Made by a program: the position numbers and the translations under genes. The notes under the pieces are model-generated. The model searched no databases. It was not told where the DNA came from and worked only from the letters and a program-made list of their open reading frames with translations. DNA of 21,367 bases, taken from a virus. Shown piece by piece: positions 12,398-21,157 of this stretch (position 1 is the first letter of the stretch; the number at the start of each line of letters is the position of its first letter). The stretch is taken from positions 1 to 21,367 of IMG/VR virus record IMGVR_UViG_3300048112_000125; one strand, 5' to 3'.

Positions 12398-14823
12398 TGA
12401 GACAAGTCGTATTATACATAAAAGATAATGATGGTAATTATCAGCAAACAGAAATGTTTAGTGATGAAACAATTACAGTAACATCTAAACTACAAGACGT
12501 AAGAGACATATCTAAAGTATTTACTGATTTTAGTCAACCTTTTACAATACCAGCATCTAAAGAAAATAATAAAATATTACAACATTGGTATAATTTTAAT
12601 GTAGATGTAATTTATACAGATGGTGTTATAACGTCTGGATTTGATAATAGAATTAAAAGAGATGCTTTATTAGAAATAGATTACTCTCCTTATAAAACAG
12701 GTAAGATTGATTTACAATCTGTTGATTTAAGAGATGGTAAACCTTTTTCATATACACTAATATTTTATGGCAATACTGTTTCTTTAGGAGATATGATGGG
12801 AGATGATGAATTAAAAACACTATCACAATTAGATACAAACTACAATCATGATTATAATGCTAGTGATATTAGAGCTGCTGTTAGAAATGGCAAGTTTTCT
12901 CAATCAATTATATACCCATTAATATCACATACTAAAAGGTTTTACTATGATTCTTTAAACAGTTTACCACAATTTAGCGGTAATTTATATCATAACAATT
13001 CTTCACCTTCAGATAATCAAGGATTAGCTTGGACAGATGTAAAACCTGCTGTAAAATGCTTAAATGTAATAGAAGCAATAGAAAGTAAATATGGTATAAC
13101 TTTTACTAGAAACTTTTTTGGCTCAACTGCATTTTCTAATTTATATCTATGGTTAAGCAGAAACAAAGGACCTATTGGCGGAGAAGATAATGATGTTCTA
13201 AAAACTAGAATAATAGGAGATTGGACAAGAACATCTGGTTATACTGGATTCACTGTATCAGGAAGTGTTTGGAGTTTTACAACAAACAGATTTACTAATA
13301 CATTTACAGGGCAATTAGACGTCACTACTAGCAGTACAGAACCCTATACGCTAAAAGCAATAGATTTAGTAAGTGGCACAACCATTTCTGAAGCAGATGG
13401 ATTAGTTGGTGATCAAACATTAAGTGTTATAGAAATATTTACTAACACAAGACAAATAAGATTTATATTAGAATCTACAGCATCTATATCTTTTAGTTCA
13501 ACATTAGAAATTACAGAATACATTTATGACACAGACACAACTAATGTAGCATATTATTCAGCACCAACAATTAGTTCTACAGAGCAGATTATAATAACAG
13601 AGAATGTGCCACAAATGAAAAATATAGATTTTCTTACTGGTTTATTTAAAATGTTTAATTTGACAGCATATTATATAGACGATATTAGTGATGCAGATTA
13701 CGGTAAAATATATGTAAATACTTTAGATGGATATTACGAAAACGCTGCCACAAATCCTTCAGGCGGTTCTTATGATATAAGCAAATATATAGACGTAACA
13801 ACTTCTAGTATAGATGCTCCTACAAATTACAGCGGAATAGATTTTAAGTATGAAGAACCAAGTACATTGTTATCTATAAATCACCAAGAACAATTTAATG
13901 ATATATTTGGAAACGAAAAAGTTAGAATAGACATTGATAAAACAGAAATATATAAAGTTGAAGCTCCGTTTGAGCACATGAAATATGAAAGAATATTTGA
14001 TACAAATAAATCCAATACAAGTCCATATCATACAGGAACTGATGATACATACTTAACGGATATTCTTTGGGGTTATTCAGCAGCAGGTGAATTTAATGGC
14101 GACTTTAATGCTAAAGTACAAGGAGCTGCTACAAGCACTTTTTCTAGTAAATTAAAAGATACAAATCAAGAATTTGATAATAAGGTAGAAGTTGGAGATG
14201 TTGTAAGAAATTTAACAGATAACACATCTGCAAGAGTTACTGCTGTAGATAGCTCAGACACACTATCTCTAAGTCAAAATATAATGGCTAGTGGAGAAAG
14301 CTATATGATATTAGGGGATTATGATCAAGGAAATTATGAAGCTGTATTGACTAAGCCACTTGTATTTTATGGAATTAGAGAAGAAGCTTTGCCAGTTAAT
14401 AAATGTATAAATTGGATAAGTGACGGTAGTAATACTTTACAATACTATTTTCGACCATCTAATACTAATCAAGATAGCTCAATTACAACTCCTCCTTCTT
14501 TTACAATAAATTTTGACAATGAAGTTGATGAATGGAACTTGACAGATTATAGTACATTAACTCCTCCACAAAAAACAAACTCATTGTTTAAGAAGTTTTA
14601 TCAATCTTATATAGAAGATTTATTTGACGTAAATAAAAGAATAATAAAAGTAAAAGCTAGATTATCAATGGAGGTAATAATTAATCTTAGATTAAATGAT
14701 CGCCTTGTAATAAATAATCAAGTTTATATAATAAATTCTATTAAAACAAACCTAAAAACAGAATTAAGTGAATTAGAGTTACTTAATGTAGTTAATAATT
14801 ATATACCACAATATCAACCATGA
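12397..14823 (+). CDS. Large structural tail protein, 808 aa
   Basis: The start is GTG at 12397 on a TAGTG overlap; the first downstream ATG in frame would drop 10 residues of a sensible strand (RQVVLYIKDNDG). The first 130 residues include DVRDISKVFTDFSQPFTIPA, a phrase I associate with a family of Bacteroidota phage tail or baseplate proteins. The rest is beta-rich, with many Ser, Thr, Asn and Tyr. The C-terminus has LNDRLVINNQVYIINSIKT. Size and position next to the tape measure suggest a tail-tip, hub or fibre-anchoring protein, with host contact possible. No hydrolase motif is seen. The stop overlaps the next ATG (ATGA). Confidence 0.65.
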   Translation: MRQVVLYIKDNDGNYQQTEMFSDETITVTSKLQDVRDISKVFTDFSQPFTIPASKENNKILQHWYNFNVDVIYTDGVITSGFDNRIKRDALLEIDYSPYKTGKIDLQSVDLRDGKPFSYTLIFYGNTVSLGDMMGDDELKTLSQLDTNYNHDYNASDIRAAVRNGKFSQSIIYPLISHTKRFYYDSLNSLPQFSGNLYHNNSSPSDNQGLAWTDVKPAVKCLNVIEAIESKYGITFTRNFFGSTAFSNLYLWLSRNKGPIGGEDNDVLKTRIIGDWTRTSGYTGFTVSGSVWSFTTNRFTNTFTGQLDVTTSSTEPYTLKAIDLVSGTTISEADGLVGDQTLSVIEIFTNTRQIRFILESTASISFSSTLEITEYIYDTDTTNVAYYSAPTISSTEQIIITENVPQMKNIDFLTGLFKMFNLTAYYIDDISDADYGKIYVNTLDGYYENAATNPSGGSYDISKYIDVTTSSIDAPTNYSGIDFKYEEPSTLLSINHQEQFNDIFGNEKVRIDIDKTEIYKVEAPFEHMKYERIFDTNKSNTSPYHTGTDDTYLTDILWGYSAAGEFNGDFNAKVQGAATSTFSSKLKDTNQEFDNKVEVGDVVRNLTDNTSARVTAVDSSDTLSLSQNIMASGESYMILGDYDQGNYEAVLTKPLVFYGIREEALPVNKCINWISDGSNTLQYYFRPSNTNQDSSITTPPSFTINFDNEVDEWNLTDYSTLTPPQKTNSLFKKFYQSYIEDLFDVNKRIIKVKARLSMEVIINLRLNDRLVINNQVYIINSIKTNLKTELSELELLNVVNNYIPQYQP

Positions 14824-14966
14824 TAAAAAATATACTTGACTTATTAAATGCAGATCACTGGTACGGTGTTAGCGAGAATGTAGAGATTGCCAAAGGTAAA
14901 TATGCAGGAGTGAAAGATTTTAAACAAATGAAAGAACAACTAAAAAGATTAAGACATGGCAACTAA
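14820..14966 (+). CDS. Small basic protein, 48 aa, between tail protein and tape measure
   Basis: It begins on an ATGA overlap with the 808-aa gene and overlaps the tape measure start by 11 bases, so it is coupled to both. The product starts MIKNILDLLNADHWYGVSEN and ends in a basic helix (FKQMKEQLKRLRHGN). No family is recognised. Its place suggests an accessory tail assembly protein. Confidence 0.6.
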   Translation: MIKNILDLLNADHWYGVSENVEIAKGKYAGVKDFKQMKEQLKRLRHGN

Positions 14967-17085
14967 AAAGATACTTATACAGGTTATACTTGATGATAAA
15001 GCTAGAAATCCAATAAAAAAAACTGGAAAAGAGGTTGAGGTATTAGCTAGTAAAGTTACTATATTAAATGAAGCACAACGACAGCAGATTATTAATGACG
15101 AAAAATCAGCTATACAAAAGAAAGCTCTTATAACGCAATTAAAACTACAGGCAGCTGCCGAAATGAATGCCGCAGCAGCAACTGGCAAAGGTAGGGCACA
15201 GTCAGGATTAAATAATGCTATACTTTTAGAGACAGGTAGATTAGCTTCAGATGCTGCTTATGGGTTTACCGCTATGGCAAATAACTTAGGTCAAATAGTA
15301 TCTTTATTTAGTAGTTTTGTTGAAACAAACAAAGGTGTAGTTGCATCTTTCAAAGAGTTAGGAAGATCATTACTAGGTATGGGTGGAATAATGATTGGAA
15401 TACAATTATTAATTTCATTTGGTCCAAAACTAATAAAGTTATTTCAGAATTTAGGATCAGAAACAAGGTTTTTAAGAGAAACATTTGATAAAGCAGGTGA
15501 AACCGTTTCTGGTTTAGCTGGCAAATTTGAAATATATATAAATGTTTTACAAAGCTCAACACAATCAGAAAAAAACAAACAAAAAGCTATAAAAGCATTA
15601 AAAGATGAATATCCAGAATTTATAGAAAGCTTAGATAAATCTGGTATATCTATGGACAATGTAAAAGACAGCACTAAACTAGCAAATGAACAAATTGAAT
15701 TACAAAGAACTGCAATACTTGAATTAGCTAAATCAAGAGCTGCTACAAATAAAATACAAGAAATACAATCTGAAATAATCAATAAAAAAATAGTAAGAGA
15801 TTTAGATATTATTAGTGTAGGAGCAGAAAACTTAAGTGCAGAGCAAATGAAAGCTCAAGCAAATCTTTTAGATGTCACTAGTGAGTTTGCTGATATGAAG
15901 GATAGGGAGAGATACAGTACATTATTACGTTTAGCAGATGAAGAAAAAGAACATAATCAATTTATTAAAGACAAAGAAAAAGAAATAGATTTATTAAGTG
16001 AATATGTAAATATAGAATTATCAAGAACTTCATCTGGTCCTGATAAGAAAAAATATACTAAACTGCTTGTAGATAATTTTAATAAAGAAATAAAAGCTAT
16101 AAAAGAATTAGGTAAAATAAGATCAAGGTTTTTTAATAAGAATTTAGCACAAGATGTTAAAAATAAAGAGTTACAAAAAGACAAAATAAAACTTCTTAGA
16201 ACACAAGCTTTAGCAGAAGTTGATGCTATAAAAGGAGGTGAAGTTGCAAAAAGACAAGCTAGATTAGAAATAAACACTTATTATGATAAATTACAGGAAG
16301 AAGCAAAAACAAAAAGAGAAGAGAAATTAAAAAAAATAGAAGATAAGTTTGCTGTTAAATCATTAAAAAAAGCAGTTGATGTAGCAGATGAGGATTTGTT
16401 TAAAGAAAAAGATGTTATTGCTTTAGAAGAAAAACAAAACGCATTATTAGAAAAACAAAAAGAATTAGATTTAGCAGCTATTGATAAATTAACTGATTCT
16501 GAAACAGAAAAAGAAGAGGCAAAAAAAGCGGTTAGAGATTATTACGATAATCTAGCTTTAGAAAATGAACAAAAAAATGCTGATGCTAGAGAAAAAATAA
16601 CTGAAATAGAAAAAAAATCTAAGTTACAAGCTTTAGACGATATGGGTAAAGGATTAATGGCTGCATCACAAATAGCAGGTAAAGCAACTGGTGCAGGTAA
16701 AGGTTTAGCTGTAGCAGGAACTTTAGTGTCCACATATTCAGCAGCACAAAAAGCTTATGAAAGTCAAATGGTTCCTCCTTCTATTGATTCGCCTGTTAGA
16801 GCAGCAATCGCAGCAGCATCAGCTATAGCACAAGGTTTAGCTAATGTAAAAGCTATAATGTCTGTTAAAGTTGCTGGTGTCTCAAGTCCTTCAGTTTCTG
16901 GCTCTGGACCAACTACAGTACAAGCACCTGACTTTAATGTTGTAGGTCAAGGAGTTGGCAGTCAATTAGCAGGTGTGGTTAGTAATCAATTTGGTGGAGC
17001 ATTAAGAGCTTATGTAGTAAGCGGAGACATATCATCAGCACAAGAATTAGATAGAAAAATAAACACAACAGCAACGATAGGTTAA
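14956..17085 (+). CDS. Tape measure protein, 709 aa
   Basis: This is the longest helical protein in the window. Residues about 20-100 are Ala/Lys-rich helix. The segment ASDAAYGFTAMANNLGQIVS (97-116) precedes a hydrophobic stretch at about 139-163 (LLGMGGIMIGIQLLISFG) of the kind that can enter the host membrane. Residues about 185-570 are long charged coiled coil. An Ala/Gly-rich region with AAIAAASAIAQGLANVKAIM (about 612-631) ends the protein. This order is typical of tape measure proteins, which set tail length and help DNA enter the cell. At about 1.5 angstrom per residue the tail would be roughly 100 nm. No lysozyme or peptidase motif was seen. Confidence 0.9.
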   Translation: MATKKILIQVILDDKARNPIKKTGKEVEVLASKVTILNEAQRQQIINDEKSAIQKKALITQLKLQAAAEMNAAAATGKGRAQSGLNNAILLETGRLASDAAYGFTAMANNLGQIVSLFSSFVETNKGVVASFKELGRSLLGMGGIMIGIQLLISFGPKLIKLFQNLGSETRFLRETFDKAGETVSGLAGKFEIYINVLQSSTQSEKNKQKAIKALKDEYPEFIESLDKSGISMDNVKDSTKLANEQIELQRTAILELAKSRAATNKIQEIQSEIINKKIVRDLDIISVGAENLSAEQMKAQANLLDVTSEFADMKDRERYSTLLRLADEEKEHNQFIKDKEKEIDLLSEYVNIELSRTSSGPDKKKYTKLLVDNFNKEIKAIKELGKIRSRFFNKNLAQDVKNKELQKDKIKLLRTQALAEVDAIKGGEVAKRQARLEINTYYDKLQEEAKTKREEKLKKIEDKFAVKSLKKAVDVADEDLFKEKDVIALEEKQNALLEKQKELDLAAIDKLTDSETEKEEAKKAVRDYYDNLALENEQKNADAREKITEIEKKSKLQALDDMGKGLMAASQIAGKATGAGKGLAVAGTLVSTYSAAQKAYESQMVPPSIDSPVRAAIAAASAIAQGLANVKAIMSVKVAGVSSPSVSGSGPTTVQAPDFNVVGQGVGSQLAGVVSNQFGGALRAYVVSGDISSAQELDRKINTTATIG

Positions 17086-17102
17086 TTATAAATAAATTTA
17101 AT

Positions 17103-18110
17103 ATGAAAATAGTAGAACTACTTATAGACGAAGAACAATTATTATCAGGAATAGAAGCTATATCTATTGTAGATGAACCAGCAATAGAAGAAAACTTTAT
17201 TGCATTATCTAAACAACACGAAATACAATTAGCTGAGGTTAGTAAAGAAAAGAAAATATTAATGGGTGCTGCCTTAGTTCCTAATAAAAATATTTATAGA
17301 AGAAACGGTGAAGATGAGTATTATATATTCTTTAGTGAAGATACAGTTAGACAAGCATCTCAATTATTCTTAATGAGAGGCAATCAAAACAAATCTACAT
17401 TAGAACATCAAGCTGAATTGCATGGATTATCTGTTGTTGAATCTTGGATTATAGAAGATGAAATACATGATAAATCGAGAAAGTATGATATGAATCTACC
17501 AGTAGGTACATGGATGGTTTCTATGAAAGTTAACAATGACGAGGTTTGGAATGATTATGTTAAAACAGGAAAAGTAAAAGGATTTTCTATAGAAGGTTAT
17601 TTTACTGATAAAATAGCTATGAGTAGGATAAATGAAATAGACGATGAAGAAGAAGCTAAAGAAATACTATTAGAAATTGCTAATTCAATACTAGATAATA
17701 AATATGAGTTTGCTACTTATGGTGATTACGGAAGTGGTGTTAGAAACAATGCTAAAAGAGGTATTGAACTAAATAAAAAGGTAAATAATAAATGTGCCAC
17801 AAGCGTAGGAAAAATTCGTGCACAGCAGCTCAGTAGAGGCGAGAAACTGAGTGTGTCAACAATTAAGAGGATGTATTCTTATTTATCAAGAGCAGAAACT
17901 TATTATGATGCTGGAGACAGTAAAGCTTGTGGAACTATATCTTATTTATTATGGGGAGGTAAAGCAGGTTTAGGTTGGTCAAGAAGCAAGTTAAAAGAGT
18001 TAGGTGAGATAGATTTAAACGATGACGATCCATGTCAAGCAGGATATGAGCAAGTAGGAATGAAAGATAAAGATGGCAGAAAAGTACCTAACTGTGTACC
18101 TAAACAATAA
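17103..18110 (+). CDS. XkdF-like head maturation protease with extra C-terminal domains, 335 aa
   Basis: Residues 15-170 match the XkdF/prohead protease-like pattern: AISIVDEPAIEENF (19-32), MGAALVPNKNIYRR (54-67), FFSEDTV, TLEHQ (His102), HDKSRKY (122-128), PVGTWMVSMKV and KGFSIEGYF (159-167, Ser162). His102 and Ser162 are candidate catalytic residues by analogy with HK97-type proteases. Residues 215-300 form a second domain with VGKIRAQQLSRGEKLSV (235-251) and YLLWGGKAG (281-289), found attached to other phage head proteins. A third short motif at 311-333 is Cys-x-x-GYEQVGMKDKDGRKVPNC. The gene precedes the scaffold and capsid genes, as expected for a maturation protease. Confidence 0.75.
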   Translation: MKIVELLIDEEQLLSGIEAISIVDEPAIEENFIALSKQHEIQLAEVSKEKKILMGAALVPNKNIYRRNGEDEYYIFFSEDTVRQASQLFLMRGNQNKSTLEHQAELHGLSVVESWIIEDEIHDKSRKYDMNLPVGTWMVSMKVNNDEVWNDYVKTGKVKGFSIEGYFTDKIAMSRINEIDDEEEAKEILLEIANSILDNKYEFATYGDYGSGVRNNAKRGIELNKKVNNKCATSVGKIRAQQLSRGEKLSVSTIKRMYSYLSRAETYYDAGDSKACGTISYLLWGGKAGLGWSRSKLKELGEIDLNDDDPCQAGYEQVGMKDKDGRKVPNCVPKQ

Positions 18111-18114
18111 CTAA

Positions 18115-18483
18115 ATGGCAAAATCAAACGAAACATTAGGAAACGCTGTTCCAAGCGGCAGTAGAAGAGGTTGTATGTGTAAAGACGGCACATACTCAAG
18201 AAAGTGTTGTGATGGAACTTTAAGAAGTCAGGGTGTTGGAAGAACAAGAGCTGAAGCACTAAAATCTAATATGTATAGAGTTGAGTTTTGTTCAGATGGT
18301 CACAAACATAATATTTGGTCAGATACAATATCTTTAGTTGTTGGAAATATTTATCATTTAACATTAAAAAACAGTCATCACACAGGATGTTATACTATTC
18401 TTAGAACAACTACAGAAGTTGGATTAGAAATTCAATCTGTTAATGTATATGATAATTGTACAGCTTGCCTTGCTGCAAACTAA
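18115..18483 (+). CDS. Cysteine-rich virion-associated protein, 122 aa
   Basis: Eight cysteines occur in 122 residues: GCMCKDGTYSRKCCDG (19-34) gives four (20, 22, 31, 32), then Cys59, Cys92, Cys115 and Cys118. The N-terminal motif recurs in many phages near head or tail genes. The C-terminal 60 residues have the GCYTI (91-95) and YDNCTACLA (112-120) phrases of a small beta domain found repeatedly in phage structural proteins. It sits between the maturation protease and the scaffold, so a head-decoration or minor virion role is plausible. Metal or disulfide use is undetermined. Confidence 0.6.
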   Translation: MAKSNETLGNAVPSGSRRGCMCKDGTYSRKCCDGTLRSQGVGRTRAEALKSNMYRVEFCSDGHKHNIWSDTISLVVGNIYHLTLKNSHHTGCYTILRTTTEVGLEIQSVNVYDNCTACLAAN

Positions 18484-18546
18484 AAATCTAACAACCTTTT
18501 TGTATATAGTTAGTTAACTAATAAATTAATTTAATAATCGAAATTT

Positions 18547-19077
18547 ATGGAAAACACTAAAGCTACCTCGATTTTGAACGACATCATGCAAAAACTATCC
18601 TTAGTTAAAAAAGATGAAGTAAAAGAAATCGAAGTTAAAGACGAAGTAAATCTTTCGGAACAAGTTAAAGAAGAAGAGACATTATCTCAAGAATTAACAG
18701 AACTTGCTTGCCAAGAAGAAGTTAAAGAGGAATTATCTACTGAAGAAGTTGTTTCTGAAGAATTACAAGAGGAAGTTCCTGTTATAGAGGAAGTTTCTGA
18801 AGAAATTGAAATGGATGAAACTAAATACGTTGGGAGAGACGAGTTTGATTCTAAAATCTCTGAATTAAAAGGAATGATTGAGGAAATGAAATTAGGTTAC
18901 AGTGAAGAAAAACTATCTATGGAAAACAAAATAGAGAAGTTATCTGCTGAACCAGCTTCTGAACCAATCTCACACAACCCTGAAGGGGAAGTAAAACAAA
19001 ACTTTAAATCTTTTGGTCAAAACAGAACAATGAACACTAGAGATAGAGTAATGAACGCAATTGCTAATTTAAAATAA
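18547..19077 (+). CDS. Capsid scaffold-like protein, 176 aa
   Basis: The protein is extremely acidic in the middle, with repeated EEV/EEL units at about 40-90. A helical coiled coil follows at about 97-135 (RDEFDSKISELKGMIEEM), then an EPASEPISHNPEG linker and a short, more basic C-terminus (NRTMNTRDRVMNAIANLK). This composition, small size and position directly upstream of the major capsid gene are typical of scaffolding proteins, whose basic end binds the capsid protein. The 63-base gap before it has an A+T-rich leader, with TTAGTTAACTAA as a short palindrome and no clear promoter. Confidence 0.7.
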   Translation: MENTKATSILNDIMQKLSLVKKDEVKEIEVKDEVNLSEQVKEEETLSQELTELACQEEVKEELSTEEVVSEELQEEVPVIEEVSEEIEMDETKYVGRDEFDSKISELKGMIEEMKLGYSEEKLSMENKIEKLSAEPASEPISHNPEGEVKQNFKSFGQNRTMNTRDRVMNAIANLK

Positions 19078-19100
19078 ACCAAAACTAAAACAATTAAAAA

Positions 19101-20060
19101 ATGGCTACTACTACATCAATTACTACTACTTATGCTGGAGAATTTGCAGGTAAGTACATTTCTGCTGCTTTATTATCTGGGGTTACACTAGATAGAGGTG
19201 GTATAGAAATCAAACCTAACATTAAATACAAGGAAGTTATTAAAAAACTTGCTACTGATTCTAATGTTATTAAAGATGCAACTTGTGACTTTACAGACAC
19301 AGCTGCTGTTACATTAACAGAGAGAATAATTCAACCAGAAGAATTCCAAGTAAACTTAGAGCTTTGTAAGAAAGATTTCAGATCTGACTGGGAAGCTGTA
19401 CAAATGGGATATTCTGCATTTGACAATCTACCTCCTAAATTTAGCGACTACTTAATCGGACACGTTTCTGGTTTAGTTGCTGAAAAAACAGAAAATAATA
19501 TCTGGAAAGGTGTAAATGCAAATGCTGGTGAATTTGACGGATTTACTACATTGGCTGCTGCTGATGGAGATGTTATTGACGTTGCTGCTGCAACTGTTAC
19601 TTCATCTAACGTAATTGCTCAATTAGGAGCTATCGTTGATGCAATTCCTTCTCAACTTTACGGAAAAGAAGATTTATACATCTATGTTTCACAAAACATC
19701 GCTAGAGCTTATGTAAGAGCTTTAGGTGGATTTGGAATACTACAAAATGCTGCTGGATCAGAAAATGTATCTGATATAGGAGCAAATGGAGTTGGAGGAC
19801 AAGGAACTATGTGGTGGCAAAACGGAGCATTATCTTTTGATGGTGTGAAATTATTTGTTGCTAATGGACTTGCTGACAACAGAGCTATGGCTGCTCAAAA
19901 ATCTAACTTATTCTTTGGAACTGGATTATTATCTGACCACAATGAAGTTAAGGTTATTGACATGGCTGACCTTGATGGTTCTCAAAACGTAAGAGTTGTT
20001 ATGAGATTTACATCTGGAGTACAATACGGAATTGGATCAGAGATTGTTCTTTATTCTTAA
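19101..20060 (+). CDS. Major capsid protein, 319 aa
   Basis: The position after a maturation protease and scaffold, the size, and the composition (rich in Ala, Gly, Val, Asn, with many strands) fit an HK97-fold major capsid protein. Phrases such as YAGEFAGKYISAALLSG (11-27), GGIEIKPNIKYKEVIKKL and a VSQNIARAYVRALGG segment in the middle are like those of capsid proteins in Bacteroidota phages. Codons are richer in GCT, AAC and ATC than those of neighbouring genes, as expected for the most abundant product. A strong terminator follows 22 bases after the stop. The fold is inferred; no other gene in the window fits better. Confidence 0.85.
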   Translation: MATTTSITTTYAGEFAGKYISAALLSGVTLDRGGIEIKPNIKYKEVIKKLATDSNVIKDATCDFTDTAAVTLTERIIQPEEFQVNLELCKKDFRSDWEAVQMGYSAFDNLPPKFSDYLIGHVSGLVAEKTENNIWKGVNANAGEFDGFTTLAAADGDVIDVAAATVTSSNVIAQLGAIVDAIPSQLYGKEDLYIYVSQNIARAYVRALGGFGILQNAAGSENVSDIGANGVGGQGTMWWQNGALSFDGVKLFVANGLADNRAMAAQKSNLFFGTGLLSDHNEVKVIDMADLDGSQNVRVVMRFTSGVQYGIGSEIVLYS

Positions 20061-20082
20061 TAAATTAAATTAACCAAAAATT

Positions 20083-20118
20083 AGGGTAGGTAGGTAAATA
20101 CCTGCTTACCCTTTTTTT
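20083..20118 (+). terminator. Strong rho-independent terminator after the capsid gene
   Basis: A 13-bp stem (20083-20095 with 20100-20112, two G-T pairs) closes on an AAAT loop and runs into seven T (20112-20118). It separates the capsid gene from the tail tube gene. Confidence 0.9.
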
Positions 20119-20136
20119 ATAATAAAAAATAAAACT

Positions 20137-20712
20137 ATGAGCTGTGGAATAAACTTAGGTAGAAAAGAACCTTGTAAAGATGTTGTTGGCGGTTTAAGAA
20201 ATGTTTACTTTATAAATTATGACGATACTAATAAAAGTATCAGCTTTAATTCATCAGATGACACTTTAGTAGAAACTATAGGTACAAGTGGAACTGAAGA
20301 AGTAGAGGGTCATAAATACGAACTTAAAGGTAACTCATCTTTTGAACAAAACATCACCTCGTCAAGAGAGAATGGAACAACCTTCTTTGAACAAACATTA
20401 AACTTAACACTACACAAATTGACTAAAGAAGACAATAAAGAATTAAAATTGTTAGCTTATGGTCGTCCTGTAGTAGTTGTAGAAGATTATAACAGTAATT
20501 TATTTGTAATGGGAGTTGAACATGGTGCTGATGTTTCTGGTGGAACAATAGTCACTGGTGCTGCTATGGGAGATTTAAGTGGTTACACACTTACGTTGAC
20601 TGGTATGGAAAAAGCTCCTGCAAATTTTATATTAAAAACTTCAGCAACTGAAACGGTACAAACTACATTAGACAATGCTTTTGTTAATGTAATTTTAGGT
20701 ACTAATTCATAA
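20137..20712 (+). CDS. Major tail tube protein, 191 aa
   Basis: The protein begins MSCGINLGRKEPCKDVVGGL and is strand-rich. Its second half has the phrase YGRPVVVVEDYNSNLFVMG (about 108-126) and TIVTGAAMGDLSGYTLTLTG (136-155), then MEKAPANFI, which I associate with phage tail tube proteins of Bacteroidota. Its size is right for a siphovirus tube subunit. It is the only gene between two strong terminators, which fits a separate, abundant transcript or a trimmed end. A clear TAnnTTTG box was not seen in the 18-base leader after the first terminator, so expression may rely on readthrough. Confidence 0.75.
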   Translation: MSCGINLGRKEPCKDVVGGLRNVYFINYDDTNKSISFNSSDDTLVETIGTSGTEEVEGHKYELKGNSSFEQNITSSRENGTTFFEQTLNLTLHKLTKEDNKELKLLAYGRPVVVVEDYNSNLFVMGVEHGADVSGGTIVTGAAMGDLSGYTLTLTGMEKAPANFILKTSATETVQTTLDNAFVNVILGTNS

Positions 20713-20737
20713 TAACTAAATTTAATTAGGTTAAATC

Positions 20738-20764
20738 AAGGGATGCTTCGGTGTCCCTTTTTTT
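20738..20764 (+). terminator. Rho-independent terminator after the tail tube gene
   Basis: GGGATGC (20740-20746) pairs with GTGTCCC (20751-20757, two G-T pairs) around a TTCG tetraloop closed by C-G, the extra-stable cUUCGg form. It is followed by seven T (20758-20764). Confidence 0.9.
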
Positions 20765-20800
20765 ATTAAAACAAATACCAAATTATTTGTTATTTATAAT

Positions 20801-21157
20801 ATGGTAATATTAACTACATCAACAAGTGCAAAGAGTTTTAAAGTCATTCCTAGAAGTGCACAAAGCTCTGTTACATTTGAACTTACTGATAAATCTACAA
20901 GAAAAACTACTGCTATTGCCGTTACTGTAACTAACTCTAATGGTTATATGACTGTAACAGGTACATTTGTAGATTCACAATCTAATAATTTAATGATTGA
21001 AGGAAGATTCTATTCGTTTATTATAAAGAATGGTTCTACAATTATATATAGAGGTTCTATTTTTTGTACAGATCAAACTAATTTTAATACCTTTGATGTA
21101 CATTCTGGAGAATACACTACAGAAAACACATACGATAACGATTTTGTAATAATATGA
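20801..21157 (+). CDS. Small beta-rich structural protein, 118 aa
   Basis: The protein is rich in Thr, Ser, Asn and Val, with alternating strand patterns. FYSFIIKNGSTIIYRGSIFC (70-89) and FDVHSGEYTTENTYDNDFVI (98-117) form a C-terminal domain seen beside portal genes in phages of Bacteroidota. A virion accessory or connector-associated role is likely but unproved. It follows the second terminator with an 36-base leader containing a TTATTTG that is not a full -7 box. Its TGA overlaps the portal ATG (ATGA). Confidence 0.6.
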   Translation: MVILTTSTSAKSFKVIPRSAQSSVTFELTDKSTRKTTAIAVTVTNSNGYMTVTGTFVDSQSNNLMIEGRFYSFIIKNGSTIIYRGSIFCTDQTNFNTFDVHSGEYTTENTYDNDFVII

